NCBI GenBank assembly: GCA_943371535.1
Contig: CALRVE020000014.1
Coordinates: 1 to 64,000 of the forward strand
DNA: 64,000 nt
Direction of reading: 5' to 3'
From: UBA1930 sp943371535
GTDB taxonomy: Bacteria; Bacteroidota; Bacteroidia; Chitinophagales; Chitinophagaceae
The notes under the pieces were generated by a model that saw only the letters and a program-made list of their open reading frames with translations, was not told the origin of the DNA and did no database searches. The translations under genes were made by a program, and so were the position numbers. This document shows positions 52,910-62,786 of this stretch, in pieces. Within the stretch, counting starts at the first letter, position 1. Every line of letters begins with the position of its first letter.

Positions 52910-53638
52910 CTATTCGTTTTGAAAATGCTTCATTGAATTGGAGAAATTGGCAAATACTTGTTGAGCAATTGCAAAATCTTCAGGTATACCAATATCTATA
53001 AAATAGCCATCGGCAATAAAGCCTTTAATAATCATTTTTTGAAGATTGGGTGCTAAAAAATCTTTTTCATAACCAAATACTGCTGGTAAGGAAGCGGTTG
53101 CTTGTAAAAAATAAGCTTTCTTAAAAATCAAATACCCCCCATTAATAAAACCTTCTTGGGTAAAAGTTTTTTCTTTAAATGAAACGATGTTTTGTTGCTC
53201 ATTCAATTCAACAGTTCCATAACGATCAAAATTATTCATAATTTTAAGAGACACTGTACAATGTGCATGTGCTGCTTTATGAAACTGCATCATTGCTTTT
53301 AAATTAACGTCAAAAAAAGTATCGGCATTTACAATCAATATATCTTCATCGGTTGCCAATTCTATAGCTTTTTTTATTCCTCCCCCAGTACCTAAAGGAG
53401 TGGTTTCTATAGTATATTGATAAGAAAGATGTGGATATTGTTCTTGCAAAAAATTGAGTACTTGATTGCTTAAATAACCCAACGAAAAAATAAAATCAGT
53501 AACGCCTTGTTGTTGTAAGAAGTGAATTAAATAGTCTAAAAAGGGCTTATTGGCAACCGGAGACAATACTTTTGGCTTATCTGCCACTACTGATTTTAAA
53601 CGTGTTCCAAGTCCGCCGGCTAGAATGATTGCTTGCAT
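52910..53638 (-). CDS. Sugar-phosphate nucleotidyltransferase (HddC-like)
   Basis: 242 residues. I-I-L-A-G-G-L-G-T-R-L-K-S-V-V-A-D-K-P-K-V-L (nucleotide loop and Lys), P-L-G-T-G-G-G-I-K-K-A, I-V-N-A-D-T-F-F-D (metal Asp) and F-I-N-G-G-Y-L-I-F. The V-V-A-D-K-P-K-V-L and T-G-G-G-I segments recall D-glycero-D-manno-heptose-1-phosphate guanylyltransferase, but kinase and isomerase partners are not in view, so the sugar is open. It opens a gene run after a 154-base gap. Confidence 0.88.
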   Translation of the reverse strand: MQAIILAGGLGTRLKSVVADKPKVLSPVANKPFLDYLIHFLQQQGVTDFIFSLGYLSNQVLNFLQEQYPHLSYQYTIETTPLGTGGGIKKAIELATDEDILIVNADTFFDVNLKAMMQFHKAAHAHCTVSLKIMNNFDRYGTVELNEQQNIVSFKEKTFTQEGFINGGYLIFKKAYFLQATASLPAVFGYEKDFLAPNLQKMIIKGFIADGYFIDIGIPEDFAIAQQVFANFSNSMKHFQNE

Positions 53639-53792
53639 ATAAATGTTCTGTGCTAATAAAATACCTATTCAACCTTATAAATAACTATAAAATTTCTACT
53701 TTCTTTAATCATTTCATTTGGATAAGAATTAACAAGTAGATTTAGTGAAAATTAATTTACTTATTTATTCTTTATTGCGATTATTTTACGCA

Positions 53793-54839
53793 TTATAAAC
53801 TATTATACAAATCGATATAGCAACTTTTATGTTTTTCCAAATTAAATTGATCATTATAATGCCTCAATGAGTTGTCCATATAAAACGCATAATTAGAAAT
53901 AATAGTTTGTAATGCGGTCTCTATATCTTTTGAATTGTTATTTACCAAAACACCATTATTATTAATTAACTCAGCACAACCGCCAACATTACTTAATATC
54001 AAAGGTAAACCAGCACTCATTGCTTCTATTGCAGAAATGGGTAACCCTTCACTATCAGAAATAAGTATAAATACATCATACTCATTAAAAGCTGAAAATG
54101 ATGGAATTTCTCCCATCAACGAAATACTAGTAACTTTTTTCTCAGATATATAATCACTCCAATATTGAAAGTCTGGTCCATTACCTGCAATAAACAAAGT
54201 TGCAAAATTAATTTTACTGAATGCCTCAACTAACAAATCAATTCTTTTAGGATGTGCAAACCTTGCAAGCGTAAGCACTTTAACATTATTGCCCGATATG
54301 CATTTTTTTTCTCGTTGTATAAATAATGGTAATGTAGCGTTCTTTACTACTAATAATTTTGATGCTGGTATGCCAATTATATTTTTTGCAATTTCATAAT
54401 CACTTTTACTTACACATATTACTTTTGAAGAAATAAATGCAAGTAGCTTTTCTACAAAGTTTAATATAAAACTAAACCTACCTCCGTTATACACTGAACT
54501 CCAACCATGAGAATAATAGCAAGATTTTGTATTGGCAAAAAAGGCACCCAATCTACCATAAAAGCCAGCATTGGCTGAATTTGTTATTACTAAATCAATC
54601 TTATTTTGTTGAATAAACTTTGTAAGCTTCCATAAAAAAACAATAGATGTTTTACCTTCTATTTCAGTACTTAAAAAAGTATCTTTTACATGCCCTTTAG
54701 TTTGTGTTGTGAGCCAGCCCACTTTATTGGTGCACAAATACACATTAAATTCATTTGAACAAATATTTATTTGTTCTTGAACAAACTTTTGTGCTCCACC
54801 AACCTCACTTTTTGTAATGATGAATAATATATTTTTCAT
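53793..54839 (-). CDS. Glycosyltransferase family 4
   Basis: 348 residues, GT-B fold. S-E-V-G-G-A-Q-K-F-V-Q-E-Q near the N-terminus, C-Y-Y-S-H-G-W-S-S-V-Y for the acceptor side, L-T-L-A-R-F-A-H-P-K-R-I-D-L-L and D-S-E-G-L-P-I-S-A-I-E-A-M-S-A-G-L-P (donor-site E-x7-E). Retaining cytoplasmic glycosyltransferase of polysaccharide loci. It overlaps the upstream gene by one base. Donor unknown. Confidence 0.92.
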   Translation of the reverse strand: MKNILFIITKSEVGGAQKFVQEQINICSNEFNVYLCTNKVGWLTTQTKGHVKDTFLSTEIEGKTSIVFLWKLTKFIQQNKIDLVITNSANAGFYGRLGAFFANTKSCYYSHGWSSVYNGGRFSFILNFVEKLLAFISSKVICVSKSDYEIAKNIIGIPASKLLVVKNATLPLFIQREKKCISGNNVKVLTLARFAHPKRIDLLVEAFSKINFATLFIAGNGPDFQYWSDYISEKKVTSISLMGEIPSFSAFNEYDVFILISDSEGLPISAIEAMSAGLPLILSNVGGCAELINNNGVLVNNNSKDIETALQTIISNYAFYMDNSLRHYNDQFNLEKHKSCYIDLYNSL

Positions 54840-55933
54840 TAATTCTTTGAATTGTGTAGCAGAAGTTTCTTAAATGCACCAATATAAACAGCGTAGTTTT
54901 TTTCAACTGAATAATATTCTTCTACTATTTGTTTATTTTTTGAGCCAACTTCTTTTTTGAAATACGTTTTGTTTGAAATCATTTGCTCGAAAGCGTTAAT
55001 CCACTCTTCATTGGTTGTGGCAAATAAATTTTTATTGTCTCTGTTAATTTTAATATTAGCAGGTAATGGAGTTGAAATGGTGGGTACACCACACGCCATG
55101 TATTGTATAAGCTTAAAACCACACTTTCCTAAATTAAAGTGGTTGTTGAGCAAAGGCATAATGCCTACAGAAAAATTACTGATCGTTTGTACTTCGGTAT
55201 CTTTATTCCATTGGATATATTCATAATTTACACCTTCTAAAAGATATAAAAGCTTTGGATTAAAGCCTACTAATTGCAATTTAATTGTATGCTTTTTTTG
55301 CAACTCAATAAACACCTCCCTCAAGGGTAAAACATTTACACTAGTATTTTTAGAGCCTAACCAACCTATGACAAATTCTTCACTAATATTTGGTTCCCTT
55401 GAATTTTCCTCATATTTTTTAAAACGAATACTCGTAGGTATTTCAACAACATTATTATTATAGTTCAATAGTGTTGATGTTAAATAAGGACTACCTGTTA
55501 TTAATAAATCGGCTTTTTTAACCAACTCATAAATTTTATTACCAAGTAAATGATTAACCAATTTATTGCCAAGTTTATCATAAGTATGAAAAGTTGCATC
55601 ATCGTAATCAATGACTATATTTTTTTTTCCGAATAATGTCAACTTCTCTAAGAATAATGGAGCGTAAGGAAATAGTTCATATTCTATAAATAAGATGTCG
55701 TATTTCTCCAAGAATAGTAATTGAAAAAAACGTTTTATATATCTAGGCATTAAAATAAACCAGTTTTTTTTGCCTTTTCCATATAAATCTAAAATGTACT
55801 GCGTTGGAAAAAGTGGCTTAATAATTACTTCAAAACCATTATTTTCTAACCATTCTTTATATTGATAGCTTCTGTATCTACTACTTGGACCTGCATCTGT
55901 ATACTTGGTGAAGTATACTATTTTTGATTTCAT
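54839..55933 (-). CDS. Glycosyltransferase (GT-B type)
   Basis: 364 residues. S-S-R-Y-R-S-Y-Q-Y near the start and Y-M-A-C-G-V-P-T-I-S-T-P in the donor domain suggest a GT4-like fold, though the E-x7-E motif is weak (G-K-C-G-F-K-L-I-Q-Y-M-A). W-L-G-S-K-N-T-S-V-N-V-L-P-L marks the second Rossmann domain. It overlaps both neighbours by one base, so it is translationally coupled in the assembly operon. Confidence 0.85.
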   Translation of the reverse strand: MKSKIVYFTKYTDAGPSSRYRSYQYKEWLENNGFEVIIKPLFPTQYILDLYGKGKKNWFILMPRYIKRFFQLLFLEKYDILFIEYELFPYAPLFLEKLTLFGKKNIVIDYDDATFHTYDKLGNKLVNHLLGNKIYELVKKADLLITGSPYLTSTLLNYNNNVVEIPTSIRFKKYEENSREPNISEEFVIGWLGSKNTSVNVLPLREVFIELQKKHTIKLQLVGFNPKLLYLLEGVNYEYIQWNKDTEVQTISNFSVGIMPLLNNHFNLGKCGFKLIQYMACGVPTISTPLPANIKINRDNKNLFATTNEEWINAFEQMISNKTYFKKEVGSKNKQIVEEYYSVEKNYAVYIGAFKKLLLHNSKN

Positions 55934-56850
55934 TAAATAATTCCTTTAATTAAATATTTATAAAACTTAATATAGCCAATTATACACTCCTTAACTTGTA
56001 AAAAACTTCTATTAATAATCAATGAAAACAGTATACGTACAATTGGACTTATAAAAATAAGAACAAAAGTGGCGATATAGAAACTCAAAAAATCAAAATG
56101 TTTTTGAATAAAAATATATTTAGCATGTAGAGAATAGTATAACCTTAATGCTTTTACCTGTTGAGAAACACCACCCCCTTTATGATAAATTACATTTTCT
56201 CTATCGTAATAAATTTTATATCCTGCATTAGTTATTCTTAATGATAAATCTAAGTCTTCCATATACACAAAATACTTATCATCCATAAAACCAACCTCGT
56301 CAATTACACTTGTTTTTATTAAATAAAAAGAACCCATAACATGAGGAACGACTTTAGATGATTCATGATTCCAATCATATTGAATAAAGCCATTTTTGAA
56401 AATTTTGCTATTCAGTTTATACAATCCAAGAATATCATTGAAAAAAGTAAATAAGTTCGGATATCTACCACAAGTTTTCATTATAACGCCTGTATCATCA
56501 ACTTGTGCAGCACCATATACAGCATAATCATTCTTACTAATACAATCAATAGCTTTTTGTATGGTTTTATACTCAATCTTTGTATCAGGATTCAATAATA
56601 AAATAAAATCACCAAAACAATATTTTAATGCTTCATTACAAGCTTTTCCAAAGCCGAGATTTTGATTTATATAATAGATGTTAATTTTCTCATGAGAAGG
56701 TAGAGTTTTACAAGAAAAATCACTAGAATCATTATCAACTACATGTATCCTATAATTATCATATTTACTTTGTAAAACAGAGTTAACGCAATTATGAAGC
56801 ATTTTACCACCATTCCAATTCACAATAACTATGTCAATCATTAAATCCAT
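55933..56850 (-). CDS. Glycosyltransferase family 2 (rhamnosyltransferase-like)
   Basis: 305 residues (an ATG at 56841 is an alternative start). GT-A fold: I-V-I-V-N-W-N-G-G-K-M-L, V-D-N-D-S-S-D, N-L-G-F-G-K-A-C-N-E-A-L, L-L-L-N-P-D-T-K (DxD-type) and Y-M-E-D-L-D-L-S-L-R. This N-W-N-G type is frequent among rhamnosyltransferases. A C-terminal hydrophobic stretch (about 255-285) may sit on the membrane. dTDP-rhamnose would be the likely donor if the strain completes that pathway. Confidence 0.92.
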   Translation of the reverse strand: MDLMIDIVIVNWNGGKMLHNCVNSVLQSKYDNYRIHVVDNDSSDFSCKTLPSHEKINIYYINQNLGFGKACNEALKYCFGDFILLLNPDTKIEYKTIQKAIDCISKNDYAVYGAAQVDDTGVIMKTCGRYPNLFTFFNDILGLYKLNSKIFKNGFIQYDWNHESSKVVPHVMGSFYLIKTSVIDEVGFMDDKYFVYMEDLDLSLRITNAGYKIYYDRENVIYHKGGGVSQQVKALRLYYSLHAKYIFIQKHFDFLSFYIATFVLIFISPIVRILFSLIINRSFLQVKECIIGYIKFYKYLIKGII

Positions 56851-56875
56851 TTATAAACTAATGTGTATACTTTAA

Positions 56876-57982
56876 TTAAAATATGAGTTCATATGGCTCA
56901 ACAAGCTTTACTAAATGAAGCATATTTACCATTAAAAGAAGGCAATATAAAACAATACCAATATAAGCAAGTAGTTTATACCGTGTAGTATAAATAAGCC
57001 AGGTTGTAGTGATTACAGATACAATACCAAAAAACTCATATAACCTGAAGGCTATAACAGCAATAGATGAAAATAAACCAAAACAAATAAAACTAATTAG
57101 TTGAATCTTTAGCAATAGATTTCCGTATTTATTATTGCTAGCTATTTTTTTATGATTGATGAATAGCCATATTGTTATTACTAAATTAAGTAAGTAAGGC
57201 ACATTAAATGCATTTAGTTCATTTTCGCTTTGTTTTAGAGATTTTAGTGTAAGCAATAATTTATCAGTAAATGGTAATTTAAGCATAAATAAAAAATCAC
57301 CTATAACATTCACCTGAAAAAGAACAAGAGAAAAGGAAACCGCTAGAATACTTAAATTCAAGAATAAATTAAATCTTTCCCTATTTAAAAACAAAATAAG
57401 AAACGATAATACCCCTGTATATTGAAAACAAAATGATGCAATAACTATTAAGATATAATTAATGTAATTTTTATTGTAATAATGATATACTGCAAAAAAT
57501 AAACAACCGGCAGCAATACAAATGCGTATTTGAGTCATGCCATGTAAAAAGAAAAAAAAGCTGAAATACACAAGTATTCCTAACCCATGGTTGGACAACT
57601 TTTTTATACCAAGCAGATTTATAGAAATACCAATTACTGCAAAAAAAACAAATAAAGAAATCTCATAAAATGGAATATCAATAAATTTAAACAAAGAGGG
57701 TATCAAATAATAAAAAGGCTCTAGATTACTCCATTGAGAATAATCAAAAAAATATGCAAGTGGCTCACTTACTATAGAAAAAGACCTTTGATATACAGCG
57801 TAATCTTTATCTAAGCTAGAACCTCTAAATCCGGCTACAAGTATTAAAACAATTATTACCAAACTATAACAATTGGCTAAAGAAATTAACTTAGCCTTTT
57901 TCAAGTACAGTAAAAAACAAATACCACAGAAAAGAATGTAATAAACTAAAAAGCCTAATAAATATGTAGTATCAAATAACAA
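56876..57982 (-). CDS. EpsG/Wzy-like polysaccharide polymerase (TTG start)
   Basis: 368 residues beginning at TTG, with no ATG in the first 140 codons. About ten membrane helices; G-F-R-G-S-S-L-D-K-D-Y-A-V-Y at the end of helix 2 and a periplasmic loop with Y-Y-L-I-P-S-L-F-K-F match EpsG-family polymerases. It would link repeat units on the periplasmic face. It is 14 bases after the flippase gene. Identification rests on topology and the G-x-R-G/D-Y-x-x-Y motif. Confidence 0.8.
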   Translation of the reverse strand: MLFDTTYLLGFLVYYILFCGICFLLYLKKAKLISLANCYSLVIIVLILVAGFRGSSLDKDYAVYQRSFSIVSEPLAYFFDYSQWSNLEPFYYLIPSLFKFIDIPFYEISLFVFFAVIGISINLLGIKKLSNHGLGILVYFSFFFFLHGMTQIRICIAAGCLFFAVYHYYNKNYINYILIVIASFCFQYTGVLSFLILFLNRERFNLFLNLSILAVSFSLVLFQVNVIGDFLFMLKLPFTDKLLLTLKSLKQSENELNAFNVPYLLNLVITIWLFINHKKIASNNKYGNLLLKIQLISFICFGLFSSIAVIAFRLYEFFGIVSVITTTWLIYTTRYKLLAYIGIVLYCLLLMVNMLHLVKLVEPYELIF

Positions 57983-57996
57983 TGTAAAAAAGGTAT

Positions 57997-59223
57997 TTAG
58001 TAGGTAATTTTTTTGGAATGATAGTAAATAAAAATTATATACACAACTGATCCAATTATTGTTGTAACAGCTGGCACAATTAACGAAGAGGTTAATTTAA
58101 TAAATGTAAAATTTAGGCATACATTTATTAGTAAGGAAATAAAAACTGCAACTGCCATTTGTTTTGTTTTTTGCTCCAACTCTAGTGGCTTATGAAGAAG
58201 CATTGCTAATTGCCATAAGCAAACTCCTATAAAAATCAATACAGCTATAAGAGTCAATTGAGAGATTGCTTGATTTTCAAAAATTAAATTAAATAGATAA
58301 TTACCCAAAAATAGTAAAAACAAAAATCCAATTCCAATTAGTGCTATTTCATACCATACAAGTTTATGAATTTTTTTATACGCCTCAGCTCGTTTACCAC
58401 TATTATATAAAGCTGCAATCTCAGGATAAAAAGTCATTAATATAGGTGAAAAAACAGCAATTACACCTTTATTAATTATATCGTAAATAGCTGAGTATGC
58501 TCCTGCAGTTTCATGATTAATCAAATAACTAATTAAAAACCTGTCGTTAACCGCTAGTGCAAGAGAGCCAGACAAAAAAAATGCAATTGGAATACCAAAG
58601 CTGAGTAATTGCTTAGCATTGTTTGGCATTGTTGAAATATCAGTACTATCATTTAAGAACTTAGTTTTATACAATAAGATTAAAGTGGGTAATAAGTATG
58701 CCAAGAACATTGCCAACACCAATAAATCGAGCATATTTTTTTTATCATAAATCTTTATAAAAATAAATGCCAAAAACACATTCATACCCGTTCTTAACAC
58801 TTCACAAAACATTATCACTAATGCTTTTCGCAGTGCTTGAAATACCAACAACAAGAAACAATAATAACCAAACACTAAAAAAGTACAGAGCAATAAAATA
58901 AAAGTAGTTAATGATAGATTGGTAGTAAATAATAACAAAACCAAAAAAAAAACTGAACCTATCATCAAGCTTTTATTAAGTAATCTCTTACACACTTTAA
59001 ATAATTCGGGCTGCTTTGCATTATAAAACCTAATAAAACTTTGCCCCACCCATGCATAGCAAAGCATACAAACTAAACTCAATAAATTAAACATTAATGA
59101 AAAAGAACCGTAAACTTCTTTTCCGTAAAGTTGAACAATTACTGGAATAAGCAAAAAAGATAAGACACCTGATGCAATGATACCCGTTGCATAAAAAATA
59201 AAATTTAATCTATTGGAATTCAA
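57997..59223 (-). CDS. Polysaccharide flippase, Wzx-like (TTG start)
   Basis: 408 residues, about twelve membrane helices, starting at TTG. The N-terminal helix pair (I-I-A-S-G-V-L-S-F-L-L-I-P-V-I-V-Q-L-Y-G-K-E-V-Y-G) and V-N-D-R-F-L-I-S-Y-L-I-N-H-E-T-A-G-A-Y-S-A are MOP-superfamily signatures of O-antigen flippases. It moves undecaprenyl-linked repeats across the inner membrane. It is 9 bases after the Wzz-like gene. Confidence 0.9.
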   Translation of the reverse strand: MNSNRLNFIFYATGIIASGVLSFLLIPVIVQLYGKEVYGSFSLMFNLLSLVCMLCYAWVGQSFIRFYNAKQPELFKVCKRLLNKSLMIGSVFFLVLLLFTTNLSLTTFILLLCTFLVFGYYCFLLLVFQALRKALVIMFCEVLRTGMNVFLAFIFIKIYDKKNMLDLLVLAMFLAYLLPTLILLYKTKFLNDSTDISTMPNNAKQLLSFGIPIAFFLSGSLALAVNDRFLISYLINHETAGAYSAIYDIINKGVIAVFSPILMTFYPEIAALYNSGKRAEAYKKIHKLVWYEIALIGIGFLFLLFLGNYLFNLIFENQAISQLTLIAVLIFIGVCLWQLAMLLHKPLELEQKTKQMAVAVFISLLINVCLNFTFIKLTSSLIVPAVTTIIGSVVYIIFIYYHSKKITY

Positions 59224-59232
59224 GTGAAAAAA

Positions 59233-60249
59233 TTAAGCCTGATTAATATTTTGCAAAAAAGTTTTATACGTTTTCAAAACAATAAGCAGCCCTATAGAAA
59301 AAATAAAAAATAAAAATGCAGCAAGAGGTGCATAGAAAATAATTTTATAAGTTTTTTTATCCAAGGGAAACTTAGGCTCATCAATTACTTGAAAAAGTGG
59401 GGTTTCTTTCAATAAAGAATATTTGGCCAATTCTAAATTTTTTAACAGCTCTCCATAACCTGTACCTAAAGCATTTACATCTATACTTTTTTGTTGCTCG
59501 GGTACTTTACCTATTTGAAAAGTAGGGTTTAAGTTTAAGGTTACAGCCTCTGCCCTTTTGTACAAAGTACCACCCAAGGCTCTGTGTATAGAATCTACAC
59601 GACCTTGTAAAACATCTACATTAGATTTAGTTTTTTTGGTTTTCGTTTCTGTATAAAAAATAGACACCTGATTCAGTAATTCTTTAGTAAAGTTTAAGCT
59701 AAAGTTTTCATCTTTAGACTTCATAGTTATTTCGTAGATATCATATTTCTTATCTGGCTTAGAAATATTTAATAACCCTTTTCCTAAGAACTCATAAATA
59801 TCTGTAACAAGGCTATCTCTTAACCTTGATGGTTGATTACTTTGGATTAAAGTACGATTTGCACCACCCAAAGAATCTTTTTTTAGGATACGCAAAAACT
59901 CATCACCATAGCTATAATTAGTTTTAGGATAACGCTGAAACAATGTTCTTTCAATAATATTTCTACTTTTAAATACTTGCTCAATATTTTCTCCGCTAAA
60001 TAAGCCAGACGAACTACCTAAATCAAGCCCAAAAGAGCTTGCTAAACTCATTAGCCCACCACCGGTTTTATTTTCTTCTTGTAAAGAAAATGTTAGTCTA
60101 GCTGTATAAACAGGTTTTTTTAACAAACTATAAGTAACCCCTAAAGCAAAACCAAAAATGGCAAATGAAATGATAAACCACTTTTTACTTTTTAGATAAA
60201 AAAGAAGATTTTTTACTCTCCTCAAATCTATTTCAGTTTTATTTTCCAT
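59233..60249 (-). CDS. Wzz-like chain-length determinant
   Basis: 338 residues. Two membrane helices (about 23-41 and 309-329) flank a periplasmic domain. L-R-R-V-K-N-L-L-F-Y-L-K-S-K-K-W-F-I-I precedes helix 1; K-K-P-V-Y-T-A-R-L-T-F-S-L follows it; a P-L-D-K-K-T-Y motif lies before helix 2. There is no tyrosine-kinase domain and no separate kinase gene in view. It sets polymer length with the polymerase and the SLBB export protein 51 bases upstream. Confidence 0.9.
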   Translation of the reverse strand: MENKTEIDLRRVKNLLFYLKSKKWFIISFAIFGFALGVTYSLLKKPVYTARLTFSLQEENKTGGGLMSLASSFGLDLGSSSGLFSGENIEQVFKSRNIIERTLFQRYPKTNYSYGDEFLRILKKDSLGGANRTLIQSNQPSRLRDSLVTDIYEFLGKGLLNISKPDKKYDIYEITMKSKDENFSLNFTKELLNQVSIFYTETKTKKTKSNVDVLQGRVDSIHRALGGTLYKRAEAVTLNLNPTFQIGKVPEQQKSIDVNALGTGYGELLKNLELAKYSLLKETPLFQVIDEPKFPLDKKTYKIIFYAPLAAFLFFIFSIGLLIVLKTYKTFLQNINQA

Positions 60250-60300
60250 AATAACCTCAGCAAATTTTAATCAGTAAAATTTTTTTTAGCACAAACTGGT

Positions 60301-62736
60301 TTACTTGGTTATATTTAAAATTGCTACCGCTACCCCGGCCAATGACGCAAGTCCACTAGCAACTGCTAACCATTCAGCAGTAGATAATCCTTTCTTCTCT
60401 TTCTCTGCTATTTTAGGCACCAATATTTCACTTCCTGGTTGTACATTGGGATAATTTCTAAAAAACAAGAACTGTCTTGTTTTAGCTGCACTACCATTGG
60501 CATTTAATACATACAACCTTTTCTTTCTGGCATTTTCTGTAAACCCACCTGATTTATTAATATAGTAATCTATAGATGCTCCTTCTTTATATACAATTTC
60601 TGTAGGAAACATCACTTCACCATTTACTTTTACTACATTTCTTTGTTTGGGTACAGTAATAATATCGCCTTCTACCAAAGTAATATTTTCTAAATTATTG
60701 CCTTTATTATTGAGTATTTCATCTAAACGCAAACCAATTTTTACGGTTGGTTTACTCAATTCTTCTATCAATGCAGTAGAAGTATCACTCGATTTTTGAA
60801 GTTTATTTACTCTTTCTGCTGCTTCATCTTTAAAACTACTGGTATTAATACGAGTAATGTTGGCACCGGCATTATCCGCCTGTGGCGTTAACCCTCCTGC
60901 TCTTTTTAAAATATCACTTACTTTGTCTTCTTTTGTGCTTAATACATATACACCAGGATACAAAACTTCGCCTTCAATTTTTACAGTTACCTGTGTTTTA
61001 TAACCAGGGTTGCTACGTACTATCACTACATCCCAAGGTGCTAACTTTAATTCTTCGCCTTTAAAACTTAAGTCTTTACCAGTTGCAATTTCAATTACTT
61101 CGGCTATAGCTGTGGTTTTTGTGGAATCGCCTTTAATACGTCGAGCAATTTCTATTCTTTGCGGACTAGCAGCATCGGTAAATCCTCCTGTTTGAAAAAT
61201 AATATCTTTCAAAGTAATACCTTTAAAATATTCGTACACACCTGGGTTCCTTACTTCTCCATCTACCGTTAAAGTATAGGTTTCGGTAAACTCTTTTGCT
61301 GAAACAATAGAAACAGAATCATCTTTTTTCAAAACAATATCAGTTTGCTTACCCGCCAATATTTCAGCTACATTAAAGGATACCACTTCTCTACTTAAAT
61401 CGGTATTGGTTCTAAACAATAAACCTCTTTCGGTATAAGCATCTTCTTTTACCCCATCGGCTTTTTGTATTAATTGTGCCAACGTTAAATTAGCTGTTAA
61501 TTCGTAAGCACCTGGACGATACACAGCCCCATCTAACACTACTCTATTACTATAACGATTCAATACTTTACCAATGGTAATTTCATCGCCACGTTTTGGG
61601 AAATAAGTAACAAAGTTTTGTTTACGTACATCGGCAATTTTTTTCTCTTTATCGGTATATTGTTGTACAATAACTGAAGCAGTATATGCCTTACTAGTGA
61701 AGCCTTGGGCAAAATCGAATAATTGAGCTAAATTCTCATTTGGCAATAATTCAAAAATACCCGGTCGCATAATTTCGCCTCTTAATTTAACTTGTGTTGC
61801 TGCAACAGGAATACGAATGACATCTTGATCGTTCAAACGAAGATTTTTACTTTGAAAACCTTTCAACAAATAATCATACGCATCTAAAACTGCTACTATT
61901 TTATTGTCTCTAATTAATTCAATTTTTCTTAACGAACCTTTTTCGTTTGGACCACCACATGCATACAATGCATTGAATAATGTAGATAAAGAAGATAAAC
62001 TATAAGTGCCCGGTTTTACTGCCTGACCAATAATAGTAACTTTTATGGTACGTATTTTACTAATATTTATAGCCAATTGTGTTTGTCCACTTGCTAAACG
62101 AGCATACCCATTTTTGGTCATTTTATCTTTGATGCGTTTAGTAGCCTGATCTATGGTTAAACCATTTACAGGTATATAACCCACATTGGGAATATTGATA
62201 ACGCCTTCGGGTGAAACCACCAATTTATAACTAGCTTCTTGATAACCAAAAACATCGATACTCATTTCATCATCGGCACCCAAAATATAGTTTTTTGGCG
62301 TAGGCATTCTTAAATCTACCTCAAAACGGGGTTCTGGATTGCTGAATAAATCGGACCCAAAAATTTCATCTTCTGGTTTTCTGTCAGACTTTTTTACTGT
62401 TTTAACCGAATCAATCTCTACTGCTCTAGAACTAGAGTTTTTATTTTTCGATATAGTAGATTTATTAGGTATATTGTTGGCAACACCTCCTAAACGGGCT
62501 TTTAATTTCAACAATTCACTAGAAGGCAATCCACGTTGCAAAGCCATTTGCTCGGCTTGTGCTTCTGTAAATCCAGAGTTTTGTAATAAATTTTTGTACT
62601 TGGCAATATCTTCATCGGTTAGCTGATCTACCCTAAAAGAAGAAAGATCTTTGCTATTCATCAATTCTTGAATAGAACTTTGTGCAGTTACGGCAACACT
62701 ACACAATAAGCAAAAGAAAAATAGAATACTACGCAT
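60301..62736 (-). CDS. Polysaccharide export protein with multiple SLBB domains (Wza-related)
   Basis: 811 residues, about twice the usual Wza length. Signal peptide, a coiled Ser/Lys-rich region, then a Poly_export domain (I-L-G-A-D-D-E-M-S-I-D-V-F-G). Six SLBB-type units follow, each near G-x-V/I-x-x-P-G: G-Q-A-V-K-P-G, G-E-I-M-R-P-G, G-A-V-Y-R-P-G, G-E-V-R-N-P-G, G-E-V-L-Y-P-G and G-E-V-M-F-P-T. A C-terminal membrane helix (about 788-806) would cross the outer membrane. Likely the export pore of the locus. A TAGGTTTG element at 62776-62783 lies upstream. Confidence 0.93.
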   Translation of the reverse strand: MRSILFFFCLLCSVAVTAQSSIQELMNSKDLSSFRVDQLTDEDIAKYKNLLQNSGFTEAQAEQMALQRGLPSSELLKLKARLGGVANNIPNKSTISKNKNSSSRAVEIDSVKTVKKSDRKPEDEIFGSDLFSNPEPRFEVDLRMPTPKNYILGADDEMSIDVFGYQEASYKLVVSPEGVINIPNVGYIPVNGLTIDQATKRIKDKMTKNGYARLASGQTQLAINISKIRTIKVTIIGQAVKPGTYSLSSLSTLFNALYACGGPNEKGSLRKIELIRDNKIVAVLDAYDYLLKGFQSKNLRLNDQDVIRIPVAATQVKLRGEIMRPGIFELLPNENLAQLFDFAQGFTSKAYTASVIVQQYTDKEKKIADVRKQNFVTYFPKRGDEITIGKVLNRYSNRVVLDGAVYRPGAYELTANLTLAQLIQKADGVKEDAYTERGLLFRTNTDLSREVVSFNVAEILAGKQTDIVLKKDDSVSIVSAKEFTETYTLTVDGEVRNPGVYEYFKGITLKDIIFQTGGFTDAASPQRIEIARRIKGDSTKTTAIAEVIEIATGKDLSFKGEELKLAPWDVVIVRSNPGYKTQVTVKIEGEVLYPGVYVLSTKEDKVSDILKRAGGLTPQADNAGANITRINTSSFKDEAAERVNKLQKSSDTSTALIEELSKPTVKIGLRLDEILNNKGNNLENITLVEGDIITVPKQRNVVKVNGEVMFPTEIVYKEGASIDYYINKSGGFTENARKKRLYVLNANGSAAKTRQFLFFRNYPNVQPGSEILVPKIAEKEKKGLSTAEWLAVASGLASLAGVAVAILNITK

Positions 62737-62775
62737 CGTTATTTATATAATTGATCTACTATTAAAACTAAGCTA

Positions 62776-62783
62776 CAAACCTA
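62776..62783 (-). promoter_or_regulatory. Candidate -7 promoter element for the export operon
   Basis: TAGGTTTG on the minus strand, an exact TAnnTTTG match, 39 bases before the ATG at 62736. It sits directly downstream (in transcription sense) of the repeat tract. No -33 TTTG was found. Confidence 0.45.
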
Positions 62784-62786
62784 AGG

